Positions 29,283-38,305 of a stretch of 64,000 nt of DNA are shown here, piece after piece. Within the stretch, counting starts at the first letter, position 1, and each line of letters opens with the position of its first letter. The notes beneath the pieces were generated by a model. The model was not told the DNA's origin. It saw nothing but the letters and a program-made list of their open reading frames with translations, and searched no databases. This DNA comes from Alkalihalobacterium chitinilyticum (lineage in GTDB: Bacteria > Bacillota > Bacilli > Bacillales > Bacillaceae_F), in the NCBI RefSeq assembly GCF_029028005.1, contig NZ_JAOTPO010000006.1:1-64000 (forward strand). The letters are read 5' to 3'. The position numbers and the translations under genes are program-made.

Positions 29283-30512
29283 TTACTCACTTACAATATA
29301 AACCGTCGTTTGCAAGGGAATGTTATTGTACATCCATAGTACATCCTCATTGTGCATGCGGATGCACCCTAAGCTAACATGTTTCCCAATAGATGAAGGG
29401 TCATTGGTGCCGTGTATACCGTATTTAAAGTTATTCGTCCCTGGAACATTCAGACCTAACCAGTGGCTGCCTAATGGGTTATTTGGGCTTCCTCCAGGAA
29501 TGTTCTTCGGATTATACCAAGGCTTTTCTACTTTATTGACAATCTGAAACGTTCCTTCAGGTGTTAAGGAAGCATCTTTCCCAGTCGCGACGGAAAATGT
29601 CCTTAATACTTCAGAATTTTGATACACGGTTAATGTATTCGTCGTTTTATTCACCTTTATGGTGATCCCGCTTGGCTTGTAATTTTTTAAAATTGTCGGA
29701 TGTGGGATCGTTAGTGTCATTCCTGCTTTGACATCGGCCGCTGGATTTACAATTTGATTATAATTTGCAAGCGGAATGAGTTGATCTGCGTTCTGATAGT
29801 ATTTCATTGTAATGTTAAATAAGGTCTCTCCGGACTCAACTTTATGAAAAGCGATAATATCTGGATCTGGGAGATTTAACTTTTGACCCGCTTTAAGATC
29901 AGTCGCTGGATTGGCAATTTTATTGAATTGCGCAACTTTATGTTGTTGAGTGTCTGGGTTGGTATAATATTTTTTCACGATGCTGTATAATGTCTCATTT
30001 GGTTTTACTTCGTGAGTAATGACAGTTTCTGCTTTTTTACTGGGCTCACTTTTTGGTTGTTCTGACGGTTGGTTGGTTTCTCTCGGCTTTACATTATTGT
30101 GAGATGATGTTTTGTCGGCATTAGAGCTTGTTCCTTGGTCCACTTCATTTTGTTTTTGTGGATGTGTGTCTTGCTCCACTTCTTTTGGATCATCTATTTC
30201 ATCGGTTTCTTCATGTGCGTTGTCTGTTTCTTCTCCTAATTCATCTTCTGATGGCTCTTCTACAAGTTCTTTTTCAGCATCTTGCTTCTTTTCTAGTGGA
30301 TTACTTTCCTCGTGTTGCTGTTCTTGATTGAAGACCCCTAATTGTGATGGGACTAACCCTAGTTTTAATACGGCGGCTGTAGCTCCTCCTAAAGTTAACA
30401 GGAGTAGGACAGCTACTAAAATAAATGAAGACATCTTGCTCTTTTTCTTTTTTCTCTTATGTTTAACTGAACGAGGTATAAACTCACTATGCTCTTTTGA
30501 TTTCTTAGACAC
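29283..30512 (-). CDS. Membrane-anchored L,D-transpeptidase with two LysM domains
   Basis: A 409-aa cell-wall enzyme. A basic N-terminus and one helix at 29-49 anchor it; 60-165 is a long acidic, disordered linker. LysM peptidoglycan-binding domains lie at about 165-215 and 221-271. The YkuD catalytic domain (283-408) has H367 in HGTND and C383 in SLGCIRM, so 3-3 cross-links or protein attachment are likely. It starts at GTG behind AGAGGAAG. The B. subtilis relative YkuD has a single LysM; this is a longer version. Unlike its neighbours it is on the minus strand. Confidence 0.9.
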   Translation of the reverse strand: MSKKSKEHSEFIPRSVKHKRKKKKSKMSSFILVAVLLLLTLGGATAAVLKLGLVPSQLGVFNQEQQHEESNPLEKKQDAEKELVEEPSEDELGEETDNAHEETDEIDDPKEVEQDTHPQKQNEVDQGTSSNADKTSSHNNVKPRETNQPSEQPKSEPSKKAETVITHEVKPNETLYSIVKKYYTNPDTQQHKVAQFNKIANPATDLKAGQKLNLPDPDIIAFHKVESGETLFNITMKYYQNADQLIPLANYNQIVNPAADVKAGMTLTIPHPTILKNYKPSGITIKVNKTTNTLTVYQNSEVLRTFSVATGKDASLTPEGTFQIVNKVEKPWYNPKNIPGGSPNNPLGSHWLGLNVPGTNNFKYGIHGTNDPSSIGKHVSLGCIRMHNEDVLWMYNNIPLQTTVYIVSE

Positions 30513-30812
30513 CCAAACTTCCTCTTCTCTATAAATAATAACTTTCCAGGTGAATTACAAAAAACTAAACATTTATTCCGCAAAAATCGAGAAATTCCTT
30601 TATTATTTGACAAAATAGTCCTTTTAAAAATTAAATTAGATCTTAAGTTCTATACTTCCAATGATCTAGAGTAAGAAAAAAGGAAAAGAGAACTACGCCT
30701 TCCTAATTATTCGACATTGATTGCCAAATTTCCTATATAAGTTATGTAAGAAGTTGAAAATTTGACACTAGAACGCGTTGTAATATTCGAAAATACATCG
30801 GTGATTTTTTCC
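30513..30812. other. Divergent AT-rich intergenic region
   Basis: The region between the transpeptidase and gntR is AT-rich with no credible reading frame. No repeat or RNA motif was recognised apart from the operators described next to gntR. Confidence 0.4.
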
Positions 30813-30852
30813 TTGTTTTAAAAATAGAGTGGGTATATACTGGGTATATACT
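30813..30852 (+). promoter_or_regulatory. gntR-ABC promoter with tandem operators
   Basis: A -35 box TTGTTT (30813-30818), a 17-bp spacer and -10 TATACT (30836-30841). The -10 lies inside two adjacent 11-bp direct repeats GGGTATATACT (30831-30841 and 30842-30852), each holding the palindrome GTATATAC. YtrA-type GntR repressors usually bind their own promoter, so these are likely autoregulatory operators. Confidence 0.7.
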
Positions 30853-30875
30853 TTATACACAGTTGAGGTGACAAC

Positions 30876-31253
30876 ATGTGGATTCACCTTTCGAATGAAT
30901 CAAAAGACCCGTTATATAAACAATTAAAAGATCAAATTAAACAACAAATTATTGACGGGACATTAGAAGGAGATACCGAATTACCATCGATCAGAACGCT
31001 GGCTAAAAACATACAAACGAGTGTAATTACCGTTAAACGGGCGTATTCAGAGTTAGAGCAAGAAGAATTTTTATATACGCGAGCCGGCCGAGGAACGTTT
31101 GTAAAAGCAACGGAAAAAAGAATATTACAACAAAAAGTCGAAAAACAATTTGAAACAGAAGTAGATCGACTTTTTCAGCTAGGGGCTAGTCTAGGACTCA
31201 GTATAGAAGAGATGATGACAATTATTCAGAGATTAAAGGAGGAAAGAAAGTGA
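30876..31253 (+). CDS. GntR-family regulator, YtrA subfamily
   Basis: A 125-aa repressor with the winged-helix GntR domain (PLYKQLKDQIKQQIIDG, LPSIRTLAKNIQTSVITVKRAYSELE, RAGRGTFV) and only a short helical tail for dimerisation, which defines the YtrA subfamily. Such regulators are typically encoded just before the ABC transporter they repress, often induced by cell-wall antibiotics. Its stop overlaps the ATPase start (GTGA). Confidence 0.9.
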   Translation: MWIHLSNESKDPLYKQLKDQIKQQIIDGTLEGDTELPSIRTLAKNIQTSVITVKRAYSELEQEEFLYTRAGRGTFVKATEKRILQQKVEKQFETEVDRLFQLGASLGLSIEEMMTIIQRLKEERK

Positions 31254-32110
31254 GAGGTATCGTTACAGTTAAAAAAGCAGTTCAATCGTATAATGAATTT
31301 CAGTTAGGTCCAATTGATTTAAGCATTAAGGAAGGCTACATAACAGCAGTGATCGGACGGAACGGGGCAGGAAAGACGACACTATTAAAAGGGATCGCAC
31401 ATATTGAACCTTTTTTAGATGGTGAAGTCACTGTTGCAAATAGCTCGTATGATCAAGACCGGATACAGTTTAATCGGACGATCTGTTACGTTTCTGAAGA
31501 GATCAATATGTACAGCGATTTTACAGTGCAGCAATCGATTGATTTTGTCTCTTCATTTTACACCAACTGGGATAGCGACCTTGAACAAAGGTTATTAAAA
31601 GAATTTCAATTGTCTTCTAAAAAGAAAATCCATCAGCTTTCTAAGGGGATGAAGTTAAAGGTCAATGTGCTTTTAGCTCTTTGCTTTCATCCAAAGGTAC
31701 TGATTTTAGATGAACCAACTGCAGGACTTGATCCAGTAGCTAGACAAGAATTATTAGTTTTACTTCAGCAATGGATTGAAACAGGAGAAAAGACCGTCAT
31801 CTTATCCTCCCACATAACAACTGATTTTGAACAAATCGCTGATTACGTCATGTTTTTAAGAGACGGGCAAATAGTGTTATATGATGATAAGGAAAAGTTA
31901 AAAGATAAGTATCTCTACTTTACGGCAAATCATCATACAGATCTCTCTAATGCTCGAATTTATGGCTATCAAAAAGGAGCATATGAGGTGACAGGTGTAA
32001 TCGATAGCGAGCAGGAAAATACGTTTGATGCGCAATTACGCCCGGCTACTTTAGATGAAATTTTATACTACGTAGTGGAAGGTGGAACAAACGATGCAAT
32101 CTTTGATTAA
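31250..32110 (+). CDS. ABC transporter ATP-binding protein
   Basis: A 286-aa ATPase with Walker A IGRNGAGKTT (about 35-44), signature LSKGMKLKV, Walker B VLILDEPTAGLDP and a conserved switch histidine in LSSHI. The C-terminal extension of about 70 residues is typical of BcrA/YtrB-type exporters. It starts at GTG overlapping the gntR stop and overlaps the permease by 17 nt. The substrate is unknown; antimicrobial peptide export or sensing is plausible from the context. Confidence 0.9.
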   Translation: MRGIVTVKKAVQSYNEFQLGPIDLSIKEGYITAVIGRNGAGKTTLLKGIAHIEPFLDGEVTVANSSYDQDRIQFNRTICYVSEEINMYSDFTVQQSIDFVSSFYTNWDSDLEQRLLKEFQLSSKKKIHQLSKGMKLKVNVLLALCFHPKVLILDEPTAGLDPVARQELLVLLQQWIETGEKTVILSSHITTDFEQIADYVMFLRDGQIVLYDDKEKLKDKYLYFTANHHTDLSNARIYGYQKGAYEVTGVIDSEQENTFDAQLRPATLDEILYYVVEGGTNDAIFD

Positions 32111-33266
32111 GAAAGATTTACTTTCTTTGAAAAGTATTTCAATGATTTTTATTCCGCTCACGATCTTATTTCAATTTTTTATCACTTGGTATGTTAGTAG
32201 TATGAGTGGATTTTTATTAAATGATTTAAGTGGAATTATCTTTTTTATTGTATTGTTTAATTTATTGATGAGTTACGGGTTGATTACTCATATTTGTAAT
32301 GCTGAGGAGTTAAGTGGAGTCAATAAAAGGATCCGTAGTTTGCCTATTACTGTTTCAACGATCGTCGTTGCAAAATTTACTTCGACTCTTATTATACTGA
32401 CTAGCATTAATGCGATTACATTCGGTACGTTATTTTTTGTTCAAGCCATCCTAGGGCATCCTGTAGGCATAGGGGACTCAGGTGGTGCTGTGCTGCTCAT
32501 TAATGCATTAATTCTATTGTTTATTAGTTTTTATTTATTCGCTCATTTTACTTTTGGCTCTTATATAGCGGTTTGGATCGGTCGACTGTTTATTGTTACA
32601 GCGGTTTTCCTGCCAATGTTTTTAAGCTGGCCGTCGAGTCTTATCTTTGGGGTGCCGATCGGTGTCATTACACCGTTATTAAATCAATTTTTCTTTATCA
32701 GTACCTTAATATTAGTTGGGAGTTCGATGTGGTTTTCCATACAAAGTTATCGTGATTTTTATATTGAAAAGAAAAAACTCAAGATGACGATGGCTTTTTT
32801 TAGTACATTCATAATTCTCATGTTGCTCATAGTGACGTCGGCAGTTGCACTTTCCTCTCCTCCTTTAAATACGAAGGAAGAAATTATTGATCATATATCA
32901 GTAGAACGCTTAGTTATAAACTATAAACCAGATCAATCATATGGAAGAGAAATATATGGAATAGAGTATGAAGTAATTCTCACGGCTTCTCCCCTATCGA
33001 ACCCAGAGCTTCTTCAAGAGCTCGGTATAAGCCTTGTTTTTTCTAAAGATGATCCATTGTTTGATTTAATTGGACATGATATGGGGGTTCATTATAGCAG
33101 TTGGTCGTTTCATCAAAATCGTCCCACTTTCTGGCTGAACGGCGAAACAAGTCCGTATGATATGGACGAAGATCAATTATTAAAAGCAATTAGTGAAAGC
33201 CGCCCACAAATAGCCATTTTTGAAAATTTTCAGATAAAAGCACCGACAAGACTGATAAACTACTAG
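32094..33266 (+). CDS. ABC transporter permease (ABC-2-like)
   Basis: A 390-aa membrane protein with about six helices in the first 260 residues (ISMIFIPLTILFQFF, GIIFFIVLFNLLMSY, LFISFYLFAHFTFG and others), then a C-terminal soluble region of about 120 residues after another helix (FFSTFIILMLLIVTSAVAL). The ATG at 32094 follows AAGGTGG. The soluble tail is unusual for YtrC-like permeases and could face outside as a sensing part. It forms an exporter with the preceding ATPase. Confidence 0.82.
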   Translation: MQSLIKKDLLSLKSISMIFIPLTILFQFFITWYVSSMSGFLLNDLSGIIFFIVLFNLLMSYGLITHICNAEELSGVNKRIRSLPITVSTIVVAKFTSTLIILTSINAITFGTLFFVQAILGHPVGIGDSGGAVLLINALILLFISFYLFAHFTFGSYIAVWIGRLFIVTAVFLPMFLSWPSSLIFGVPIGVITPLLNQFFFISTLILVGSSMWFSIQSYRDFYIEKKKLKMTMAFFSTFIILMLLIVTSAVALSSPPLNTKEEIIDHISVERLVINYKPDQSYGREIYGIEYEVILTASPLSNPELLQELGISLVFSKDDPLFDLIGHDMGVHYSSWSFHQNRPTFWLNGETSPYDMDEDQLLKAISESRPQIAIFENFQIKAPTRLINY

Positions 33267-33354
33267 AAACGTCAAAGAAATAGTAGTAAAATAACTAGAA
33301 ATTGAAGAAGTTGCATGGTAGTATTAGGATGGAATTGGGAAGGAGAGAAAGTCA

Positions 33355-33942
33355 ATGAACTACTCAACTCGATATGATCAACGTAAAAAACGTCGTTTAA
33401 ATCGGTTGCTGAATGTAGCAATCGGAATTGTAGCTATCTTAATTATATACGTTGCGGTAAAAGTTTTCTTTACTCCTGGAGGCAGTGAAGAAGTAATTGC
33501 TGATCTTGAGCAAGAACAACAACAGGAAGAGCAAAGTACAGAAACGGAACAAACGATCGAAAATGACCGTGATATCGATTCTTCTCAAGAAGAAGCAGAA
33601 AACGAGGAAATTCGTGAAGAAGAAGAGGAAGCGGAAGAAGAGCTGTCTGACGGTGAATGGCAACCGATTGGGACCGTGCAAAGTGAACCATTTACAATAG
33701 ACTTTACGAGAGATAGCGTTAATTGGAAAGAGATGACCCATGCCATTCAATATGCAACAGGGTTAGATGATGACATGACTATTTGGCGAATAGAAAATGG
33801 TGGCGATGCAATGAGTGCCATTGGTACAGTGAGCGATAAGAACAATAGAAACACTCCTTACCGAGTAAGGATCGAGTGGGTACCAGAACGCGGCTGGAAA
33901 CCAGTGGAAGTTATCAAATTGTCTTCAAATCCATATTTATAA
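33355..33942 (+). CDS. yrrS: YrrS-like membrane protein (DUF1510)
   Basis: A 195-aa protein with a basic N-terminus, one helix at about 21-39, a long Glu-rich linker (about 50-105) and a C-terminal DUF1510 domain (WQPIGTVQSEPFTIDF, DDMTIWRIENGGD, VEWVPERGW-like end). In B. subtilis yrrS sits next to the penicillin-binding protein gene pbpI, which is not found here. A single-pass exported domain is clear; function unknown. Confidence 0.8.
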   Translation: MNYSTRYDQRKKRRLNRLLNVAIGIVAILIIYVAVKVFFTPGGSEEVIADLEQEQQQEEQSTETEQTIENDRDIDSSQEEAENEEIREEEEEAEEELSDGEWQPIGTVQSEPFTIDFTRDSVNWKEMTHAIQYATGLDDDMTIWRIENGGDAMSAIGTVSDKNNRNTPYRVRIEWVPERGWKPVEVIKLSSNPYL

Positions 33943-33972
33943 AACAAGATTTTAATAGCTTATTATAAAATT

Positions 33973-34011
33973 AAGGCTCCCCATTCTACAAGAAGGTGTG
34001 GAGCCTTTTTT
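33973..34011 (+). terminator. Terminator of yrrS
   Basis: AAGGCTCC (33973-33980) pairs with GGAGCCTT (34000-34007) around a 19-nt loop, followed by TTTT. Confidence 0.85.
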
Positions 34012-34135
34012 GATGTCTAGCTCCAGGCGCCATCGGCTCGAGGTCGCTTCGGTCCATCAAGCGTGTCTACAGAACAAGACACTTATTGTTGGCCCTCCAG
34101 CGCTTGTCGCCGATAAGCGACGCCTTGAGACTTTC
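34012..34135 (+). repeat. Dispersed structured repeat, copy 2 (second half only)
   Basis: About 120 bp closely matching the inner part of the repeats at 545-712 and 36487-36653: GTCTAGCTCCAGGCGCC, CTCGAGGTCGCTTCGGTCC and CCAGCGCTTGTCGCCGATAAG are shared. It lies directly after the yrrS terminator. Confidence 0.75.
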
Positions 34136-34146
34136 ATATTTAGTAG

Positions 34147-34356
34147 CTATTTTTTCGCTTTAAAATGAACGATGGCTGTATATATAGGTAAAGAAGTTCT
34201 TTGGTCAATATGTACAGTATGCTGAACATGATGAACTTGTAACATGAGGACCTTATTGTTATCAATTTGTTCATTCATTTGCTTTTCTAATTCTTTTAAG
34301 CTCCGAGCTTCGAAACATTCTACTTTATCTTCAATCACATCTAAATGAATTTGCAT
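34147..34356 (-). CDS. yrzA: DUF2536 protein YrzA
   Basis: A 69-aa cytoplasmic protein of the DUF2536 family (MQIHLDVIEDKVECFEA, LEKQMNEQIDNNKVLML, TAIVHFKAKK). It starts at an ATG with an AGGGAGAAA ribosome site on the minus strand, divergent from mtnN as in related bacilli. Function unknown. Confidence 0.82.
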   Translation of the reverse strand: MQIHLDVIEDKVECFEARSLKELEKQMNEQIDNNKVLMLQVHHVQHTVHIDQRTSLPIYTAIVHFKAKK

Positions 34357-34479
34357 CGTTATTTCTCCCTTTTTATCAAATTTCAGTTATAATATACCAA
34401 GAACAATGGACATTGTATACTTTACTGTTTTATATGGAAAAATGTTGAAGTAAATGTTGCAAATGAAAGGAAGATAGAC

Positions 34480-35175
34480 ATGAAAATTGGAATAATTGGT
34501 GCAATGGATGAAGAAGTAGAATTACTAAAAAGTAAATTAGACAATAGAATCGATCAAACGATTGCAGGCTGTGAATTTCATGAGGGAAATTTAAATGGTC
34601 TCGAAGTTGTCCTATTAAAGTCAGGAATCGGAAAAGTAAATGCAGCAATTGGAACAACATTGCTTATTCAATTATTTAATGTTGAAAAGGTCATTAATAC
34701 GGGGTCTGCAGGCGGTTTTCATGAAGGGTTAAAGGTTGGAGATATCGTCATCTCGACGGAAGTCCGATATAATGACGTTGATGCGACTGTCTTTGGGTAT
34801 GAATTTGGACAAGTCCCAAGAATGCCGGCTTTTTATTCTCCAAATGAAGAATTAGTAGCGATTGCGGAAGAAGCGGCAAATGACGTTGGAGTTCATTCTG
34901 TAAAAGGACTAATCGTATCTGGGGATTCGTTCATGAGCGACCATGCTCGTGTAGAGGATTTAAAAGTTCGCTTTAATAACCCTTACTGTGCAGAGATGGA
35001 AGCAGGAGCCATTGCACAGGTATGCCATCAATTTAATTGTCCGTTTGTTATCATTCGTTCACTTTCTGACATAGCGGGCAGTGATGCTAAAGTTTCATAC
35101 GATCAATTTTTAGAGAAGGCATCTGTTAATTCCGCGAACCTTGTGTTACTAATTGTCGATCAATTGAAAAAGTAA
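34480..35175 (+). CDS. mtnN: 5'-methylthioadenosine/S-adenosylhomocysteine nucleosidase
   Basis: A 231-aa nucleosidase cleaving MTA and SAH in the methionine salvage and SAM recycling pathways. It has the start [16 protein letters not shown] with the catalytic-region glutamate E12, [26 protein letters not shown] and SDIAGSDAK motifs. In B. subtilis it is followed by mccA, mccB and yrhC; here only yrhC remains. Confidence 0.95.
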   Translation: MKIGIIGAMDEEVELLKSKLDNRIDQTIAGCEFHEGNLNGLEVVLLKSGIGKVNAAIGTTLLIQLFNVEKVINTGSAGGFHEGLKVGDIVISTEVRYNDVDATVFGYEFGQVPRMPAFYSPNEELVAIAEEAANDVGVHSVKGLIVSGDSFMSDHARVEDLKVRFNNPYCAEMEAGAIAQVCHQFNCPFVIIRSLSDIAGSDAKVSYDQFLEKASVNSANLVLLIVDQLKK

Positions 35176-35180
35176 AGAGC

Positions 35181-35272
35181 GGATGTTACAGGCAGTGCCA
35201 TACTAGCTGGCACCAGCAGTTCTTGAACTGCGGGTATCCTATATATTCCCTCTAGTAACAACAGTTACATCC
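35181..35272 (+). ncRNA. Candidate structured RNA between mtnN and yrhC
   Basis: GGATGT (35181-35186) can close with ACATCC (35267-35272). Inside are GTGCCA/TGGCAC (35195-35213) and GCAGTT/AACTGC (35216-35231) hairpins, giving a three-helix junction. No T run follows, so it is not a classical terminator. No known riboswitch was recognised. A 3' UTR structure or a yrhC leader are both possible. Confidence 0.35.
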
Positions 35273-35330
35273 TCTTGACTACAGTTTTCTATGCTAGAAT
35301 AGAAGAGTGTTGATAGGGAGGAATGTAAAC

Positions 35331-35579
35331 ATGGATGATAAGAAGATTCGTGAAATTAAAGGAAAAGCAGAAGATTACAAGCGATTTGGTTTTATTTTAT
35401 TGTCCTTAAGTGTATTTATGTTTCTTGGTATCATTATTCCAAACGATGTTCCTTTAACAGGAAATTATGTTGAATATATGATGGTTGGAACCGTGTTATC
35501 GTTAGTGATGGCATTGATTTTTCACCGAAAAGCGATGCGCTATCGCAAAGAACTCGATAACGAAGAGTATGGACAATAA
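35331..35579 (+). CDS. yrhC: YrhC-family small membrane protein
   Basis: An 82-aa protein with two transmembrane helices (FILLSLSVFMFLGIII and MMVGTVLSLVMALIF) and short charged ends. Matches YrhC, found at the end of the mtnN/mcc cluster in B. subtilis. The ATG at 35331 follows GGGAGGAATG; the longer frame is rejected. Function unknown. Confidence 0.8.
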   Translation: MDDKKIREIKGKAEDYKRFGFILLSLSVFMFLGIIIPNDVPLTGNYVEYMMVGTVLSLVMALIFHRKAMRYRKELDNEEYGQ

Positions 35580-35603
35580 TATTCGATAATTAATATAAAT
35601 GGT

Positions 35604-35637
35604 GAAGAGGATGACAATTGGGTCATCCTCTTCTTTG
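35604..35637 (+). terminator. Terminator of yrhC
   Basis: GAAGAGGATGAC (35604-35615) pairs with GTCATCCTCTTC (35622-35633), followed by TTT. Confidence 0.88.
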
Positions 35638-35712
35638 CTACGTAAAAGGTGGTATATATACAATAAAAAGGTCCTACATATACAAAGAAAGGTACCACAT
35701 GTATGTACAAAA

Positions 35713-35758
35713 AGGGTACCAGGTACCTTTAGTGAACTAAAGGGTAACTGGTACCTTA
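35713..35758 (+). repeat. Hairpin built of GGTACC repeats
   Basis: AGGGTACCAGGTACCTTT pairs almost fully with AAAGGGTAACTGGTACCTTA across eight bases. Two further half-copies (AAAGGTGG-TATATATAC, AAAGGTACCACATG) precede it. It lies between the convergent yrhC and Yip1 genes and may terminate the latter. Confidence 0.6.
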
Positions 35759-35765
35759 GGTTTGT

Positions 35766-36338
35766 TTAGGTTGCTGGTGGCGTTACGATGTAGTAGATAC
35801 TAATAAAGAAGATAAAGATTACGAGTACGGATGCATATGCTTTCCATGGTACAAATTTTTGCGTAACAAGCACGATCTTTACACATGTCATGTACATCCA
35901 AGCAATCCCTAATAAAACACCAACTACTGCGATGAATGGAACTGTCGCCCCAACGCCGTCAGCAATAAATCCTGGCATCGCTAGAATAGAAGGGATCAGG
36001 GCTCCGGCTGACAGGCGGAAAATTTGTCCGAGTAAGCCAGGACCTCCAAATCCGCGAGAGGCTGCCCATAAAAGCAGCGATAGTGCCACTCTCGTCAGAA
36101 AGACCATAATAATTCCAGATAGGATGAAAAATCCAGGTACAACTATATTTCTTAAAAACTCAGCTTCAAAGCTTGAAATATAGTCGATATTCTGCTGAAT
36201 AGAGATAAAGCCATAAATGACACCTAAAAGGATAGTAACAAGGTGACCCCATATATTCCATTTTGGAGAAGTGGTTAGTTCGGCTATAGCTTCATGGTTT
36301 AGTAGAGTGGTGCGAATATAAAGTATCAACCCTGTCAT
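35766..36338 (-). CDS. YIP1-family membrane protein
   Basis: A 190-aa protein with five predicted transmembrane helices (for example HLVTILLGVIYGFIS, VVPGFFILSGIIMVFLT, LLGIAWMYMTCVKIVL). The pattern and the Gly-rich loop GFGGPGLLGQIFRLSAGALIPS fit the YIP1 (DUF1282-like) family. It starts at ATG behind GAGGGGAT. Function unknown in bacteria. Confidence 0.7.
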   Translation of the reverse strand: MTGLILYIRTTLLNHEAIAELTTSPKWNIWGHLVTILLGVIYGFISIQQNIDYISSFEAEFLRNIVVPGFFILSGIIMVFLTRVALSLLLWAASRGFGGPGLLGQIFRLSAGALIPSILAMPGFIADGVGATVPFIAVVGVLLGIAWMYMTCVKIVLVTQKFVPWKAYASVLVIFIFFISIYYIVTPPAT

Positions 36339-36486
36339 AAATATCCCCTCATTTATATCATTGTTTGTTGTAGCTTTTCTATTGTCTAGTTTCAGCGCTC
36401 AGCGTCTAGTGGACTTCGCTCTCCTCCTTACGATAAGTCAACATCTGCTCGTTTGCACTCGCCGTGTTTCCTTTATCTCATACGGA

Positions 36487-36653
36487 GGGCTCCAGTCCAT
36501 ACGTCGCTAAACGAGCGCTTCCACTTTTCTATCTGTCTAGCTGCAGGCGCCATCGGCTCGAGGTCGCTTCGGTCCATCAACGTGTCCAAAGACCGGACAC
36601 TAATGCTGGCCCTCCAGCGCTTGTCGCCGATAAGCAGGCGCCTTTCGCCTTTC
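36487..36653 (+). repeat. Dispersed structured repeat, copy 3 (full length)
   Basis: About 167 bp matching the element at 545-712 over its whole length, beginning GGGCTCCAGTCCATACG. This copy folds best: AGGCGCCATCGGC pairs with GCCGATAAGCAGGCGCC apart from a small bulge, and GTGTCC/GGACAC forms the centre. Further related fragments (GTCTAG, CGCTC) extend back to 36385. No gene lies in 36339-36657. Confidence 0.75.
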
Positions 36654-36657
36654 TAAC

Positions 36658-38304
36658 TTAAAATTCCCAAGGCATCAGTGCCCAGACAAAGATGGCAATA
36701 CTTATTGCAGTAATTAAAAATGCTCCAAATGTGCTGTTGTAACGAGCTGGATTAACGTCGTTCCAACCATGAATACGTTCAATTAACTTGTGATCAGCTT
36801 TAGTAGGCAAGTTCTTTTGTAAAGCTGGGATTCGGTTTGTAATATATGATACTACAATTAGTAAAATAAAGCTAAGCGGTACACATAACATTGCTCCAGA
36901 TAATCCCATACCATCTGTTAAGGCATGGCCACTGACAACGATGTTAGGGAATACGAAAGGAGAAACGATGATGTACAGAATTCCACCAACTAAAGAAGCT
37001 GCCATTGCGCCGTATCTATTCGCTTCTTTCCACCATACACCCATCATGATGAGAGGGGCATTGGTAACGCCTGCTAATCCAAAGGCCCAGAGAATACTTA
37101 CGGTTAAGAATTCAGGTGGATTAAATGCTAGTAGTACACTGACTAAACCACCCATTGCAATTGAGATATAACCTAGACGTACTTTAGATTTACTAGTTAA
37201 GTTTGGCTTAAGTGTCGTAACAATATCTTGAGAAATTAGAGCACCGATTGCTAGTAAGTTACCACTTAAAGTAGATAGACCAGCAGAGATCGCACCAGCA
37301 ATAACAAGTGCTGTTACCCATTCAGGATTGTAAACTAAGTTTAAGATAATTGTAAGTTTATCCGCATCTGCAGAAGAAATTTCTACTCCAGAAATTTGCG
37401 TGTAGTATACCCCTGCAAACCCCATTGCATAAGTAGCAGAGAAAACAAGACCTAAAACTAATGCAAACCATACCATTGCTTGACGTGCACTTTTTAAACT
37501 AGATGCTGTGTAAATACGCATCGCTAAGTGAGGTAATCCAAGAGAACCAATCGTTAATGCAGGAATAATTGCAAAATACCATTTAGAAGAATATTGGTAG
37601 TCAAAGAAACTCGGCATTGCTTCTAACATGGCAGGAACCATATCTGCATATAAAAGTGGAGGGAAGTACCAACCAGAACCACCCATAGCTTTCATGATTG
37701 CTCCTAATGGAACGATAAACATTAGTGCAATAATAACCATTTGAATAGCAGCGTTGTTTGTAGCTCCACTCATACCACCAATGGTTACATAACCAACAAT
37801 TAAAATACCACCAACAATAAGTCCAGTAATATAAGGAATACCAAGTAACGTTTCAAATGTAACAGCAATACCGATCATTTGTCCTAGCGCGTACATAATT
37901 GAAACTAAGATCATAAACAATGCAGCGATAATAGAAGCAGAAACACCATAACGCTCACGAACGAAGTGAGTAGGTGAGAAAGCACCCATACGACGTAAAG
38001 ATGTTCCGTAAATAATTGTGATTAATGGAATAGCTAAAATCATTTGGATCCATAACATAACGAATGGAACTTGGAGGTTTAAGATTAATCCGGTAACCCC
38101 TAAAAATGTAGCTAAACTCATGTATGTTGAAGCCATTGCAAGACCATTGGTTACTGGTCCGACACCACCGCCAGCGGCATATAAGTCCTCGACGGATTTA
38201 CTTGCACGGTTAGAAAAATAACTTACAGCATAGAATAGTACGAATGTTGCGATAACGATTACGATACCTATAATTGGATTGGATAACTGCCACGTTTGGT
38301 CCAT
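36658..38304 (-). CDS. Sodium:solute symporter (acetate/organic acid type)
   Basis: A 548-aa SSS-family (TC 2.A.21) transporter with about 13 helices. It resembles the cation/acetate symporters ActP/YwcA: GGVGPVTNGLAMASTYMSLATFLG near the N-terminus, IGGMSGATNNAAIQ and AGAISAGLSTLSGNLLAIGALISQDI in the middle. It follows its small partner by one base, with its ribosome site AAAGGAG inside the partner's end. A cre-like site identical to that of the lactate permease lies in front of the pair. Substrate (acetate, lactate or another short acid) is inferred. Confidence 0.85.
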   Translation of the reverse strand: MDQTWQLSNPIIGIVIVIATFVLFYAVSYFSNRASKSVEDLYAAGGGVGPVTNGLAMASTYMSLATFLGVTGLILNLQVPFVMLWIQMILAIPLITIIYGTSLRRMGAFSPTHFVRERYGVSASIIAALFMILVSIMYALGQMIGIAVTFETLLGIPYITGLIVGGILIVGYVTIGGMSGATNNAAIQMVIIALMFIVPLGAIMKAMGGSGWYFPPLLYADMVPAMLEAMPSFFDYQYSSKWYFAIIPALTIGSLGLPHLAMRIYTASSLKSARQAMVWFALVLGLVFSATYAMGFAGVYYTQISGVEISSADADKLTIILNLVYNPEWVTALVIAGAISAGLSTLSGNLLAIGALISQDIVTTLKPNLTSKSKVRLGYISIAMGGLVSVLLAFNPPEFLTVSILWAFGLAGVTNAPLIMMGVWWKEANRYGAMAASLVGGILYIIVSPFVFPNIVVSGHALTDGMGLSGAMLCVPLSFILLIVVSYITNRIPALQKNLPTKADHKLIERIHGWNDVNPARYNSTFGAFLITAISIAIFVWALMPWEF

Positions 38305-38305
38305 C

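Noticed and set aside
36453-36661. Two short plus-strand frames before the symporter
   Set aside because: They lie wholly within the dispersed repeat element.
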